Positions 15,776 through 24,913 of a stretch of 64,000 bases of DNA are shown piece after piece; position 1 is the stretch's first letter, and every line of letters starts with the position of its first letter. The notes beneath the pieces were generated by a model that saw only the letters and a program-made list of their open reading frames with translations, was not told the DNA's origin and searched no databases. The DNA comes from Clostridia bacterium. GTDB lineage: Bacteria > Bacillota > Clostridia > Christensenellales > UBA1242. The stretch is from the NCBI GenBank assembly GCA_017478185.1, contig JAFVEA010000009.1:434527-498526 (forward strand). Direction: 5' to 3'. The position numbers and the translations under genes were made by a program.

Positions 15776-16330
15776 TTGGAAATTAAAAAAACAGAATTAG
15801 AAGGTGCTTATATTATTGTGCCAGACATACATGGAGACAATCGTGGTTGGTTTATGGAAACATATTCTAAACAAAAACTAGAAGAGGTTATAGGTGTTGA
15901 GTTTGTTCAAGATAATCATTCTTATTCATCTCAAAAAGGTGTTTTGAGGGGGCTACATTGCCAATTAAATCCTTATTGCCAAAGCAAGTTAATTAGATGT
16001 ACAAGAGGTAAAATTTATGATGTTATTGTAGATATTAGGAAGGGATCACCAACATATAAAAAATGGATAAAAGTTGAACTTAGTGCTAAAAACAAAATAC
16101 AATTGTTTATCCCAAAGGGATTTTTGCACGGTTTTATCACTCTTACTGATGATGTTGAAGTACAATATAAAGTTGATGAATATTATAACAAAGAATGTGA
16201 TAGATCTGTAAAATATAATGATCCTGAGTTTAGAGTGGATTGGGAATATGAAAATCCAATTCTTTCAGAAAAAGACAAAAATGCTCCACTATATAAAGAT
16301 AGTGATTGTGAATTTAAGTTTGAGAGGTAA
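15776..16330 (+). CDS. rmlC: dTDP-4-dehydrorhamnose 3,5-epimerase
   Basis: RmlC epimerises C3 and C5 of dTDP-4-keto-6-deoxyglucose, the third step to dTDP-L-rhamnose. The cupin-fold sequence shows DNRGWFMETYS, FVQDNHSYSSQKGVLRGLH with the catalytic histidine in R-G-L-H, IPKGFLHGFITL, and VQYKVDEYYN with the catalytic tyrosine. At 184 residues it has family length. The start is a TTG after AAGGAGTAATATTAA, giving M-E-I-K-K-T-E. rmlA is 7 bp upstream and a glycosyltransferase starts 2 bp after the stop. Confidence 0.95.
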   Translation: MEIKKTELEGAYIIVPDIHGDNRGWFMETYSKQKLEEVIGVEFVQDNHSYSSQKGVLRGLHCQLNPYCQSKLIRCTRGKIYDVIVDIRKGSPTYKKWIKVELSAKNKIQLFIPKGFLHGFITLTDDVEVQYKVDEYYNKECDRSVKYNDPEFRVDWEYENPILSEKDKNAPLYKDSDCEFKFER

Positions 16331-16332
16331 TA

Positions 16333-17190
16333 ATGAAAATAGCTGGAACAGTTGTTTTATATAACCCTAGAGAGGAAATTATAGAAAATATTTCTACATA
16401 TTTGCCTTTTTTGGATAAATTGTATGTTATGGATAACTCTACACAAGATGTGCCATTTATAAAAAAAATTATTAAAACACCTAAAATTAAGTATGTTTCA
16501 ATGCATGGGAACAAAGGAATAGCAAAGGCGTTAAAAGATGCAACAGATTTGGCTGCAGAAGAAGGTTATGATTTTTTGCTTTCTATGGATCAAGATAGTA
16601 AATTTCCTACAAAAAATTTTAATATTGTTGAAAAAATTTTAAACCAATTAGATATTAATAAAGTTGGCTTAATTGGTTTAAATTATTCGGCAAGTAAGAT
16701 TAGAGGAAATAATAAAGGAGAGGATCATCTTCAAGAATATCCTTTCATAATAACTTCTGGAGCATTTTTAAATTTAAAAGCTTACCAAAACATAGATGGA
16801 TACAATGCTAATTTATTTATGGATTTAGTTGATTATGATGTATCTGTTCAATTGTGTATAAAAGATTATAAAAACTATATAATGCCAAATTTGTTTATTG
16901 AACATAATTTGGGAGAAGTTCAAACAATTAATCTTGGTTTTATAAAGAAAAAAAGGTCATCACATTCTCCTATTAGATATTATTATATGTATAGAAATTT
17001 TTATTATCTTTTTAAAAATGGCTCAAAAGAATATAAAAAATTTATAAAAGAAATAAGAAAAGATTATTCATTTATTAATGCGATAAAACAATCTATTTTA
17101 GAAAAACAACATATAAAAACATGGAAAATGATAAGATGTGGAATTAGAGATGGAAAAAACAATAAATTAGGAGAATATATTGAAAAATAG
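16333..17190 (+). CDS. Family 2 glycosyltransferase, rhamnosyltransferase type
   Basis: A 285-residue enzyme beginning AGTVVLYNPREEIIENI, the N-terminus typical of the dTDP-rhamnosyltransferase group. YVMDNS, NKGIAKAL, FLLSMDQDSKFP (D-Q-D metal motif), FIITSGAFLNLKAYQNIDGY and FMDLVDYDVSVQL follow. It is predicted to add L-rhamnose to the polysaccharide repeat unit on the cytoplasmic side. The ATG follows GAGAGGTAATA. The 3' end overlaps rmlD by 11 bp, so enzyme and donor synthesis are translationally coupled. The acceptor cannot be deduced. Confidence 0.85.
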   Translation: MKIAGTVVLYNPREEIIENISTYLPFLDKLYVMDNSTQDVPFIKKIIKTPKIKYVSMHGNKGIAKALKDATDLAAEEGYDFLLSMDQDSKFPTKNFNIVEKILNQLDINKVGLIGLNYSASKIRGNNKGEDHLQEYPFIITSGAFLNLKAYQNIDGYNANLFMDLVDYDVSVQLCIKDYKNYIMPNLFIEHNLGEVQTINLGFIKKKRSSHSPIRYYYMYRNFYYLFKNGSKEYKKFIKEIRKDYSFINAIKQSILEKQHIKTWKMIRCGIRDGKNNKLGEYIEK

Positions 17191-18052
17191 TATGAGAATT
17201 TTAGTCACTGGTGCGACAGGGCAATTGGGATATGATATATTAAGAGAATTAAAAGAACGAGGATATAACAATATTTTAGGGGTAGGACACGCAGACTTAG
17301 ATATTACTCAAGAAGCAGAAGTTAAAAAATTTATAGAAAATTATAAGCCTGATGTGATTATGCATAATGCGGCTTGGACGGCTGTAGATAAGGCGGAATT
17401 AAATCCTGTGAAATGTTATGATGTGAATGTTTTGGGAACAAGATATTTGGCAGAAGCGGCACAAAAATTGAATAGTAAGTTTGTTTATATCTCTACAGAT
17501 TATGTTTTTGACGGAGAAGGAGATAAACCTTTTGAGATCAATGACAATAAAAAATCGCTTTCTGTTTATGGTAAAACGAAGTATCAAGGAGAGTTAGAGG
17601 CTCAAAAGGTAGAAAAATATTTTATAGTGAGAGTTTCATGGGTGTTTGGGATTAATGGAAATAATTTTGTGAAAACAATGTTGAAGTTATCTGAAACCAA
17701 AACAGATTTAAATGTGGTTTGTGATCAAATTGGGTCACCAACATATACTTATGATTTATCAAAACTATTATGTACTATGATAGAAACTGATAAATATGGT
17801 GTCTATCATGCTACAAACGAGGGTTTTTGTAGTTGGAGTGAATTTGCTACGGAAATTTTTGATGTAGCTGGTAAAAAAACTATTGTTCATCCAGTTTCAA
17901 CAGAAGAATATTTAAAAACTATCCCACAACAAGCGAAAAGACCATTAAATTCTCGTCTTTCTAAAAAATCTTTAGATGATGCGGGGTTTGAAAGATTACC
18001 AACTTGGCAAGATGCTGTTACTAGATATATAAAAAACGAATTAAAAAAATAA
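17180..18052 (+). CDS. rmlD: dTDP-4-dehydrorhamnose reductase
   Basis: RmlD performs the last, NAD(P)H-dependent step to dTDP-L-rhamnose. It has the Rossmann motif VTGATGQLGYDILREL at 7-22, DITQEAEVKKFI, HNAAWTAVDKAE, FVYISTDYVFDGEG, the catalytic YxxxK (YGKTKYQGE) and VRVSWVFG. At 290 residues it is standard. The TTG at 17180 is the likely start because AGGAG stands 6-7 bp before it; the internal ATG four codons on lacks a comparable site. It overlaps the preceding glycosyltransferase and is followed after 10 bp by another one. Confidence 0.95.
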   Translation: MKNSMRILVTGATGQLGYDILRELKERGYNNILGVGHADLDITQEAEVKKFIENYKPDVIMHNAAWTAVDKAELNPVKCYDVNVLGTRYLAEAAQKLNSKFVYISTDYVFDGEGDKPFEINDNKKSLSVYGKTKYQGELEAQKVEKYFIVRVSWVFGINGNNFVKTMLKLSETKTDLNVVCDQIGSPTYTYDLSKLLCTMIETDKYGVYHATNEGFCSWSEFATEIFDVAGKKTIVHPVSTEEYLKTIPQQAKRPLNSRLSKKSLDDAGFERLPTWQDAVTRYIKNELKK

Positions 18053-18062
18053 AGGAAAAATT

Positions 18063-18977
18063 ATGAAAAAAGGTTTACCAAAAGTTTTAGTTATTATGTC
18101 CACATTCAATGGAGAAAAATACTTAAAAGAACAAATTGATAGTATTTTAAAACAAAAAAATGTAGATTTAACTTTATATATTTCCGATGATTGCTCAAAA
18201 GACAAAACAGTTGAAATTATAAAGGAGTATCAAAAAAAATATAATAACATAATTTTGCATATTAATGAAAAAAACAAGAATTTTACATATAATTTTCTAG
18301 ATTCTGTTTTTGAATTTAAAAATAGTGAAGAATTTGATTATTATGCTTTTAGTGATCAAGATGATGTTTGGCTTGAAGAAAAATTGATTGCTGGAATTAA
18401 CAAAATAAAACAAGTTGGTGAAAATACATTATATTGTTCTAATTTAAAAATAGTTGATGAGAATTTAAAACAATATGATATTATGAATAGGCGTAGAAAA
18501 AAACAGTATAAATCAATAAATATAATTTCTAAAAACATTGCAACTGGTTGCACTATGATATTTGATAAGGGTTTTAAAAATATTGTAACTCAATATTATC
18601 CAAATAATATTTATTTGCATGATTATTGGCTGGCAGTGATAGCTTGTTTAACAAAAGATTGCCATTTTATTTATAGTGAAGATGATGCTTTTATATTATA
18701 TAGACAGCATTCAAATAATTTGATTGGTCAAAATAAAGATAAATTTAAAAAATTAAATAATATTATTTGGAGTAAATATAATTATGATTTATCTACATTA
18801 AAATTAATTAATCAGTATATTGTTGGTTTTGAAAGCGTTGTGAAAGATGAGTATATACAAATAATAAATAGATTACAAAATTATAGAAAATTTAAAAATA
18901 AATTATATTTTTTGTTAAAATTTAAAACATTAAATAAAATAAGTTTTAAAGTAAAAATATTGTTTAATAAGTATTGA
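18063..18977 (+). CDS. Family 2 glycosyltransferase
   Basis: A 304-residue GT2 enzyme: KVLVIMSTFNGEKYLKEQID, LYISDDCSKDKT, YAFSDQDDVWLEEKL (S-D-Q-D-D-V-W is the hallmark of a group that includes rhamnosyltransferases), then TGCTMIFDKGF and IYLHDYWLAVIA. It probably transfers a further sugar of the repeat unit. The ATG follows AAAGGAAAAATT. The C-terminal 60 residues are lysine-rich and hydrophobic, perhaps a membrane-association helix. rmlB follows after 14 bp. Third of three GT2 genes, suggesting a repeat unit of about four sugars including the one placed by the initiating transferase (inference). Confidence 0.85.
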   Translation: MKKGLPKVLVIMSTFNGEKYLKEQIDSILKQKNVDLTLYISDDCSKDKTVEIIKEYQKKYNNIILHINEKNKNFTYNFLDSVFEFKNSEEFDYYAFSDQDDVWLEEKLIAGINKIKQVGENTLYCSNLKIVDENLKQYDIMNRRRKKQYKSINIISKNIATGCTMIFDKGFKNIVTQYYPNNIYLHDYWLAVIACLTKDCHFIYSEDDAFILYRQHSNNLIGQNKDKFKKLNNIIWSKYNYDLSTLKLINQYIVGFESVVKDEYIQIINRLQNYRKFKNKLYFLLKFKTLNKISFKVKILFNKY

Positions 18978-18991
18978 AAAGGAGATATATT

Positions 18992-20023
18992 ATGAAATTT
19001 TTAATTACAGGTGGAGCGGGGTTTATTGGTGGAAACTTTTGTCATTATATGGTAAAAAAATATCCAAAGGATAACTTTGTTTGTATAGATGCTTTAACTT
19101 ATGCAGGCAATATGGAAACATTAGCGCCAATATTGGATAAGCCTAATTTTAAATTTATACACGAAAACATTTGCAATAGAGATGCCGTGTATAAAATGTT
19201 TGAAGATGAAAAGTTTGATTATGTTATTAATTTTGCAGCAGAATCTCATGTTGATAGGTCAATAGAAAATCCAGAAATATTTTTGAAAACAAATATTATG
19301 GGCACTCAAGTTTTAATGGATGCGTGTAGAAAGTATGGGATAAAAAGATACCATCAAGTTTCAACTGATGAGGTTTATGGCGATTTGCCATTGGATAGAC
19401 CAGATTTATTTTTTCATGAAAACACTCCAATTCAAACATCTTCACCATATTCAGCATCAAAAGCATCTGCAGATTTATTAGTGTTGGCATACCACAGAAC
19501 ATTCAAGTTGCCAGTTACAATTTCTAGGTGTTCTAATAATTATGGGCCATATCACTTTCCAGAAAAGTTAATTCCACTAATGATTAAAAAAGCACTAAAT
19601 AACGAATCTTTGCCGGTTTATGGTAATGGTTTAAATGTTCGTGATTGGTTACATGTTTATGATCATTGCACAGCTATAGATTTAATTGTGAGAAATGGTA
19701 AAGATGGAGAAATTTATAATGTTGGTGGACATAATGAAAGAACTAATTTAGAAGTTGTTAAAACAATATTAAAAGCATTAAACAAACCAGAATCTTTAAT
19801 CACTTATGTTCAAGATAGAGCAGGACACGATTTAAGATATGCGATGGATCCAACAAAAATAGAAACAGAACTTGGTTGGAAACCTAAATATACATTTGAT
19901 ACAGGAATTAAAGAAACAATAAAATGGAATTTGGAAAATCAAGAGTGGATTAAACATGTTGAATCAGGTGAATATAAGGAGTGGATGAAAAGACATTATA
20001 GAGAAGGAATTATTAAAAAATAA
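18992..20023 (+). CDS. rmlB: dTDP-glucose 4,6-dehydratase
   Basis: RmlB converts dTDP-glucose to dTDP-4-keto-6-deoxyglucose, second step of the rhamnose pathway. Motifs: ITGGAGFIGGNF at 5-16, IDALTYAGNMETL, FAAESHVDRSIENP, VSTDEVYGDL, the YxxxK pair in PYSASKASADLLV, and VRDWLHVYDHC. The 343-residue length is normal. The start is the ATG after AAAAGGAGATATATT; a frame extending further upstream overlaps the end of the preceding gene and is not needed. Confidence 0.96.
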   Translation: MKFLITGGAGFIGGNFCHYMVKKYPKDNFVCIDALTYAGNMETLAPILDKPNFKFIHENICNRDAVYKMFEDEKFDYVINFAAESHVDRSIENPEIFLKTNIMGTQVLMDACRKYGIKRYHQVSTDEVYGDLPLDRPDLFFHENTPIQTSSPYSASKASADLLVLAYHRTFKLPVTISRCSNNYGPYHFPEKLIPLMIKKALNNESLPVYGNGLNVRDWLHVYDHCTAIDLIVRNGKDGEIYNVGGHNERTNLEVVKTILKALNKPESLITYVQDRAGHDLRYAMDPTKIETELGWKPKYTFDTGIKETIKWNLENQEWIKHVESGEYKEWMKRHYREGIIKK

Positions 20024-20063
20024 ATCGAAACATTATTTTGAAGAAATATTTTATGGAGTAAAA

Positions 20064-21965
20064 ATGAAATTTTTTAAGGATATATTAAAAAAAGTAGTCG
20101 TTGGTAGAAGATGTTTAAGTAGGGATAAAAAGTTAAACTATTTTTTTACATTATTAAATAAATGTGATATTGTGTCATTTGATATGTTTGATACATTGAT
20201 TTGTCGTAATGTTTCCCAACCTATAGATATTTTTAGAATTGAAGAAGAATGGATAAATAATGAATATAAAATTGAGTCTAATTTTGCTCAAAAAAGACAT
20301 GATGCTGAGATAAAATTATATAAAGAGGTTGGACAAAAAGCTGTATTGAAGGATATTTATGAGAAATTGAATAATGTATATAATAAATCTATGTGTGATT
20401 TATTTATGAAAAAAGAATTAGAGTTGGAAAAGAAGTTTATTCAAATAAAAAATGAAGGCAAAAAGCTTTTTGACATATGTAAAAAGAGTGGTAAAAAAAT
20501 AATAATAACAACAGATATGTATCTTCCTGCTAATTTTTTAACTGATATTTTACAAAGCTTAGGTTATTCTTTTGATGAAATTTTTGTCTCAGGAGAAATT
20601 GGCCTTTCAAAAGGAAATGGCATGTTTGAATTTTTGAAGAAAAAATTTAAAGATAAACAAATTTTACATATAGGAGATAATATTAAAATAGATTTTTCAA
20701 GTCCTAAAAAACAGGGCGTTTTGGCTTATAATGTTGCAAAAACAAATTATGATGTAAGCGATAATATTAATGTATCAATTGCTAACGCGCTAATAAAAAA
20801 TAAAAATTTTGATAATGAACTTGAAAAATTTGGGTATTGTTATTTTGGGCCATTTTTATATGATTTTTGCATTTGGCTGCATAAAATGAAAGAAGAAAAG
20901 AAAATAGACTTACCTTTATTGTTTTTGTCTCGTGGTGGATATATGGCATATAAAGTTTATAAAAAAATGTTCCCTAAAGATAAAGTTGAATATATAAGAA
21001 TTTCTAGAAGATTAATTATTTGGTTAAAGTTAGATCGGGATTGTTCAATATTAAATATGTATAATGTTTTAAATAATATTAATAGAAAGTTTACAATAAA
21101 TAATATTATAGATATATTTCAATTAAAAAATATAGATATTGTTAATTTAAATTTAGATTTAAAAAAAGAATATAAAATAAGTGATTTTGAAAATGATGCA
21201 AATCTTAAGTCTTTTTATAATTTGATTTATCCTATAATTAAGCAAAAAACAGAAGAAAAATGTAAGTTAATAGAAAAATATTTATTTCCATATCTAAATA
21301 ATTATAATAATATTGGGATAGTTGATGAGGGTTGGCGTGGAATTATTCAAGATAATTTAAAAAAATATTATAAAGATAAAAACTTTTACGGGTTTTATAT
21401 TGGTTCAACTACTAATGATAATGATAAATATGGTTTTTTAATAAAGGCAAAAACTAATTTAAGAGATTATATAAAAATATTTTTCTCAATGGATTTTATT
21501 GAAGAAATAAATGCTGAAAATGAATCATCGCTTATAGATTTGGAGTGGAATGATAAAATCGAATTAATTTTTGCGAATCAGGCGAATGAGGAAAAAAATA
21601 GTAAGTCCATATTTGAAGTAATACAAATTATGGCAAATAATTTTATAGATGATTTTATTTTAAATCTTGACTTTTTGCCTAAAGAAACTATAAATTTTAA
21701 AAATAATTTTTTAAAATTTTTAGATAATCCTTCTAAAAACTTTATTTTTGAAATTCTTAATTCATATACTGATAATGCTGGTATAATTGGGAAAATGGTT
21801 AATCATATAAAATCTAAAAATTTTTTTAAAAAAATAAAGATTTCAAAAGATTCAACATGGAAAATGGCATCACTTAAAATAAATTTTTGTTCATTTTGGT
21901 ACTTTTGGATAAAAAATATATTGAAATTAAAAATTATTATTTCAAATATTTTTACAAAAAAATAA
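20064..21965 (+). CDS. HAD-domain protein of the polysaccharide locus
   Basis: A 633-residue protein. The N-terminal 230 residues are a complete HAD hydrolase-like domain: VSFDMFDTLICR (motif I, D-x-F-D-T), IIITTDMYLP (motif II), GLSKGNGM (motif III lysine) and ILHIGDNIKIDF (motif IV). A helical cap lies between motifs I and II. Residues 250-633 are A+T-rich in codon use, lysine-, asparagine- and isoleucine-rich, and contain LFLSRGGYMAYKVYKKMF and NIGIVDEGWRGIIQDNLKKYY. Such HAD-plus-unknown proteins recur in surface polysaccharide clusters and may modify a sugar or a carrier phosphate; the substrate is unknown. The ATG follows TATGGAGTAAAA. Confidence 0.65.
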   Translation: MKFFKDILKKVVVGRRCLSRDKKLNYFFTLLNKCDIVSFDMFDTLICRNVSQPIDIFRIEEEWINNEYKIESNFAQKRHDAEIKLYKEVGQKAVLKDIYEKLNNVYNKSMCDLFMKKELELEKKFIQIKNEGKKLFDICKKSGKKIIITTDMYLPANFLTDILQSLGYSFDEIFVSGEIGLSKGNGMFEFLKKKFKDKQILHIGDNIKIDFSSPKKQGVLAYNVAKTNYDVSDNINVSIANALIKNKNFDNELEKFGYCYFGPFLYDFCIWLHKMKEEKKIDLPLLFLSRGGYMAYKVYKKMFPKDKVEYIRISRRLIIWLKLDRDCSILNMYNVLNNINRKFTINNIIDIFQLKNIDIVNLNLDLKKEYKISDFENDANLKSFYNLIYPIIKQKTEEKCKLIEKYLFPYLNNYNNIGIVDEGWRGIIQDNLKKYYKDKNFYGFYIGSTTNDNDKYGFLIKAKTNLRDYIKIFFSMDFIEEINAENESSLIDLEWNDKIELIFANQANEEKNSKSIFEVIQIMANNFIDDFILNLDFLPKETINFKNNFLKFLDNPSKNFIFEILNSYTDNAGIIGKMVNHIKSKNFFKKIKISKDSTWKMASLKINFCSFWYFWIKNILKLKIIISNIFTKK

Positions 21966-21984
21966 TAAAATTCGGAGCTTTTAG

Positions 21985-23553
21985 ATGGATAAAAAACGGG
22001 CAATATTAAATATTACAATTTCAATCACCACAAAGGTGATTCTTTTGGCTTTGGCTCTTCTTTCTAAAAGATTTTTAATTCAATTTACTGGAAATGAAGC
22101 AAATGGACTTTACACATTATATACAAGTATTATTGGATTTTTAGCTGTTGCTGAATTGGGAATTGGTGCTGCTATAAGTTTTTCAATGTATAAACCTATT
22201 GTTGAAGGTGATGATAAAAAAGTTGCTGGATTATATAATTTATATAAAAAAGTTTATTATTTGATTGGAATAATTATTTTGGTAATTGGAGTTATAATTA
22301 CGCCAGTTTTGCCATATTTGGTGAAAAATTATTCGGGGAATTATAATTTATATTTAACTTTTTTGATTATGTTGATAGCTGTTGTATTAACATATGTTTA
22401 TAGCGCAAAAACATCACTTATAAATGCTTATAAAAACAATTATATTACAACACTCATTAATTCGATTTCAATTTTGTTTAGAACTGGTATGCAAATTTTA
22501 ATTTTGTATTTGACAAGTTCTTTTTTGTGGTATTTATTTTTAATGATTTTTGGAACTGTTTTGGAGTGGATATTGACTGAAATTTATACAAGAAAACGAT
22601 ACAAAAATTTAATAACCACGAATGAACAAATTGATATTGAAACTAAAATTGAAGTTAAAAAAAATATTAAAGCTATGTTTATGCATAAAATTGGAGCGGT
22701 AATTTATGCATCTATAGATAATATTATTATTAGTGCATTTATTGGTATAAGTATTTTAGGTTTATATTCAAATTATATTTTAATTGCGACTTCGCTTGTT
22801 GGAATTTTGGGATTGTTTTTTAATCCATTAACTTCTATTATTGGACATCTTTGTGCTGCTGATGATGAAAATGAAAAAAAGAAATATTTTAAATTTATGT
22901 ATTTTTTAAATTTTACATTAGGAATTATTTTCTTTTTAGGGTATTATGCAGTTATTGATAATGTTATAAATATTTGTTTTGGTGATGATTTATTAATAAC
23001 AAAAGATGTATCTTTTGTTATTACTTTGAGTTCTTTTATTAATTATATGAGACAAACTATTTGGATATATAGAGATGCAATGGGAATATTTTATTATAAT
23101 AGGTGGCAGCCAATAATAGAGGTTGTTGTTAATATAGTTTTGTCAATAGCATTTGTTTATTTATTGGGGATTACAGGAGTTATTATTGCAACTATTTTAT
23201 CAAATATTTTTATTTGTCATATTATTGAACCTTATGTTTTATATAAACATGGATTTAAGCATGAAAATAACAATTTTATGAAAAATTGTTTAAAATATTA
23301 TATTATAAATTATTCGCTTATTGGAGTTTTTCTATGCTGTATGGTAGTATTACATTTTTGCTTACAGGATATGGGAAATGATTGGATTACATTATTAGTT
23401 AATGGTTGTATTGCTGTGGCCTTAGCTTTAATTCCTTTAATTATATTATTTATTGTGAGTAAAACTTATAGACAAAATGTTTTAAAAGCTTTTTCTTATG
23501 TTTTGAATTTATTTAAAAAATTATTTAATCATAAAAAAGAAAAGATTGATTAA
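21985..23553 (+). CDS. Polysaccharide flippase (Wzx-like, MOP superfamily)
   Basis: A 522-residue integral membrane protein with about 12-14 hydrophobic helices. The N-terminus reads RAILNITISITTKVILLALA then RFLIQFTGNEANGLYTLYTS and LAVAELGIGAAISFSMYKPI, the standard opening of Wzx/PST-type exporters. It is predicted to flip the undecaprenyl-diphosphate-linked repeat unit to the outside for polymerisation. The ATG (start MDKKRA) follows CGGAGCTTTTAG. The stop codon lies inside the 39-bp repeat/terminator, so transcription of the main operon probably ends here. Confidence 0.85.
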   Translation: MDKKRAILNITISITTKVILLALALLSKRFLIQFTGNEANGLYTLYTSIIGFLAVAELGIGAAISFSMYKPIVEGDDKKVAGLYNLYKKVYYLIGIIILVIGVIITPVLPYLVKNYSGNYNLYLTFLIMLIAVVLTYVYSAKTSLINAYKNNYITTLINSISILFRTGMQILILYLTSSFLWYLFLMIFGTVLEWILTEIYTRKRYKNLITTNEQIDIETKIEVKKNIKAMFMHKIGAVIYASIDNIIISAFIGISILGLYSNYILIATSLVGILGLFFNPLTSIIGHLCAADDENEKKKYFKFMYFLNFTLGIIFFLGYYAVIDNVINICFGDDLLITKDVSFVITLSSFINYMRQTIWIYRDAMGIFYYNRWQPIIEVVVNIVLSIAFVYLLGITGVIIATILSNIFICHIIEPYVLYKHGFKHENNNFMKNCLKYYIINYSLIGVFLCCMVVLHFCLQDMGNDWITLLVNGCIAVALALIPLIILFIVSKTYRQNVLKAFSYVLNLFKKLFNHKKEKID

Positions 23554-23578
23554 TTCAATCTTTTTATTTTTTGCATAA
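23540..23578 (+). repeat. 39-bp repeat, copy 2, containing the terminator of the wzx-like gene
   Basis: Identical over 39 bases to 12303-12341. The hairpin AAAAGATTGA...TCAATCTTTTT overlaps the last codons and TGA... of the flippase gene and is followed by a T-rich tract. Confidence 0.85.
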
Positions 23579-23619
23579 ATTATTTGTTTTAACTATATCT
23601 TAGTTAAGAGGGAAAAGTT

Positions 23620-23988
23620 GTGAAGAAAAAACTTAAATTAGACCTTTTGGATGAATATATGTTTATTTTAAATATTCAAAATATTTTTAAAAATTATGGT
23701 GATATAGAAGATAGAGAAATTGCTAATTGCATTAACTTGTGTGAAAATTTAAAGAAGAAATATGAACAAATTTTTTTAAAACTAGGGGTTATAGACTTAT
23801 CTTTTATGATATTAAAAAAAGAATTAAATAATGAAAATTTAATTAAATATCATAGTTTTTTGAATTTAAAAGATAATATAAATGAAATAAATCTTAAAAT
23901 AAATGATTACTCAAAAAGTTTGCATACAAAAATGAAAAAGCTTCATTTTAATGAATTCGAAATAAATTTTATAGTAAATTTTAGTTAA
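23620..23988 (+). CDS. Hypothetical protein in the polysaccharide locus
   Basis: A 122-residue basic, strongly helical protein (KKLKLDLLDEYMFILNIQNIF, LCENLKKKYEQIFLKLGVID) without signal peptide or membrane segment. Not recognised. The start is GTG after AAGAGGGAAAAGTT. It stands between the flippase terminator and the initiating sugar transferase and may have its own transcript. The coiled, charged pattern would fit a protein-protein adaptor, but nothing in the sequence proves a function. Codon use is the same extreme A+T type as the neighbours. Confidence 0.5.
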   Translation: MKKKLKLDLLDEYMFILNIQNIFKNYGDIEDREIANCINLCENLKKKYEQIFLKLGVIDLSFMILKKELNNENLIKYHSFLNLKDNINEINLKINDYSKSLHTKMKKLHFNEFEINFIVNFS

Positions 23989-24012
23989 ATTTATAAAAAC
24001 AAGCTTATTAAC

Positions 24013-24041
24013 TTGCTAAATATTTTTTTTTATGTTACTAT
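24013..24041 (+). promoter_or_regulatory. Possible promoter for the sugar transferase gene
   Basis: TTGCTA (24013-24018), 17 bp, TACTAT (24036-24041). Moderate match, 27 bp before the ATG with GAGGCGG ribosome site. Confidence 0.4.
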
Positions 24042-24068
24042 TAAATAACTCATCACTAGAGGCGGAAT

Positions 24069-24860
24069 ATGGCAAAAAATGGAACAAAAATAAAAATAAA
24101 TGGAGATAAAACGAAAAGAACACTTTATGAAAAATTTTTTAAAAGATTTTTTGATGTTGTTCTATCCTTTCTTGCTCTTTTAATTTTATCGCCACTTTTT
24201 TTAATTTTGTTTATTTGTTCAAAAATATTCATTCACGGAAAAGTTATATTTTCTCAATATCGTCCTGGAAAAAATGGAAAAGTTTTTAAGCTTTATAAGT
24301 TTAGAAGTATGACAAACAAAACAGATAAAGATGGAAATTTGCTTCCAGATAAAGATAGAATAACAAAATATGGTAAATTTTTGCGGAAGCTTAGTTTGGA
24401 TGAACTTCCACAACTTTGGAACATTTTAAAGGGTGATATGAGTATAATTGGGCCAAGGCCAAGACTTGTTAAAGATATGATTTTTTATGATAAACAGTTT
24501 TTAAAAGCATATGAAATAAGACCTGGACTCACAGGGCTTTCGCAAATCAGTGGTGGAAGAAGTGAGGCAAGTTGGCAGAGTATTTTTGAAAAAGATTTAG
24601 AATATAGAAATAAAATCACTTTTTGGGGAGATGTGAAAATTTTGTTTGGAACAGTTAAAGCACTTTTTAAATCGGATAGTGCTTCTGGGGGTGCAGGCGA
24701 AGGCAATAGAGAATATTATTATGCCGATGAACTGGTAAAAACAAACAAGATTAGCCCTGAACAATATGATTTGGGTTTAAAAATGGCTGAAGAAATAATT
24801 AATAATAATGGTTCAGTTATATATTTTAAAGAATTACATAATAAAATTGAAGGGGAATAA
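24069..24860 (+). CDS. Initiating sugar transferase (undecaprenyl-phosphate sugar-1-phosphate transferase)
   Basis: A 263-residue bacterial sugar transferase that would load the first sugar-1-phosphate onto undecaprenyl phosphate. One N-terminal hydrophobic hairpin (VVLSFLALLILSPLFLILFICSKI as residues about 26-50) is followed by VIFSQYRPGKNGKVFKLYKF, RSM, RKLSLDELPQLWNILKGDMS, IIGPRPRLVKDM and RPGLTGLSQISG, all conserved in the WcaJ/EpsL class. A glycine-rich SDSASGGAGEGN segment precedes a charged C-terminal tail of about 45 residues. The first 20 residues are basic. Being outside the main operon, it could supply the first sugar for this locus. Confidence 0.9.
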   Translation: MAKNGTKIKINGDKTKRTLYEKFFKRFFDVVLSFLALLILSPLFLILFICSKIFIHGKVIFSQYRPGKNGKVFKLYKFRSMTNKTDKDGNLLPDKDRITKYGKFLRKLSLDELPQLWNILKGDMSIIGPRPRLVKDMIFYDKQFLKAYEIRPGLTGLSQISGGRSEASWQSIFEKDLEYRNKITFWGDVKILFGTVKALFKSDSASGGAGEGNREYYYADELVKTNKISPEQYDLGLKMAEEIINNNGSVIYFKELHNKIEGE

Positions 24861-24913
24861 CAATTGCTAATTAAAAACAAAATTTTAAAATTTGTTTTTA
24901 AATAAAAATAATT

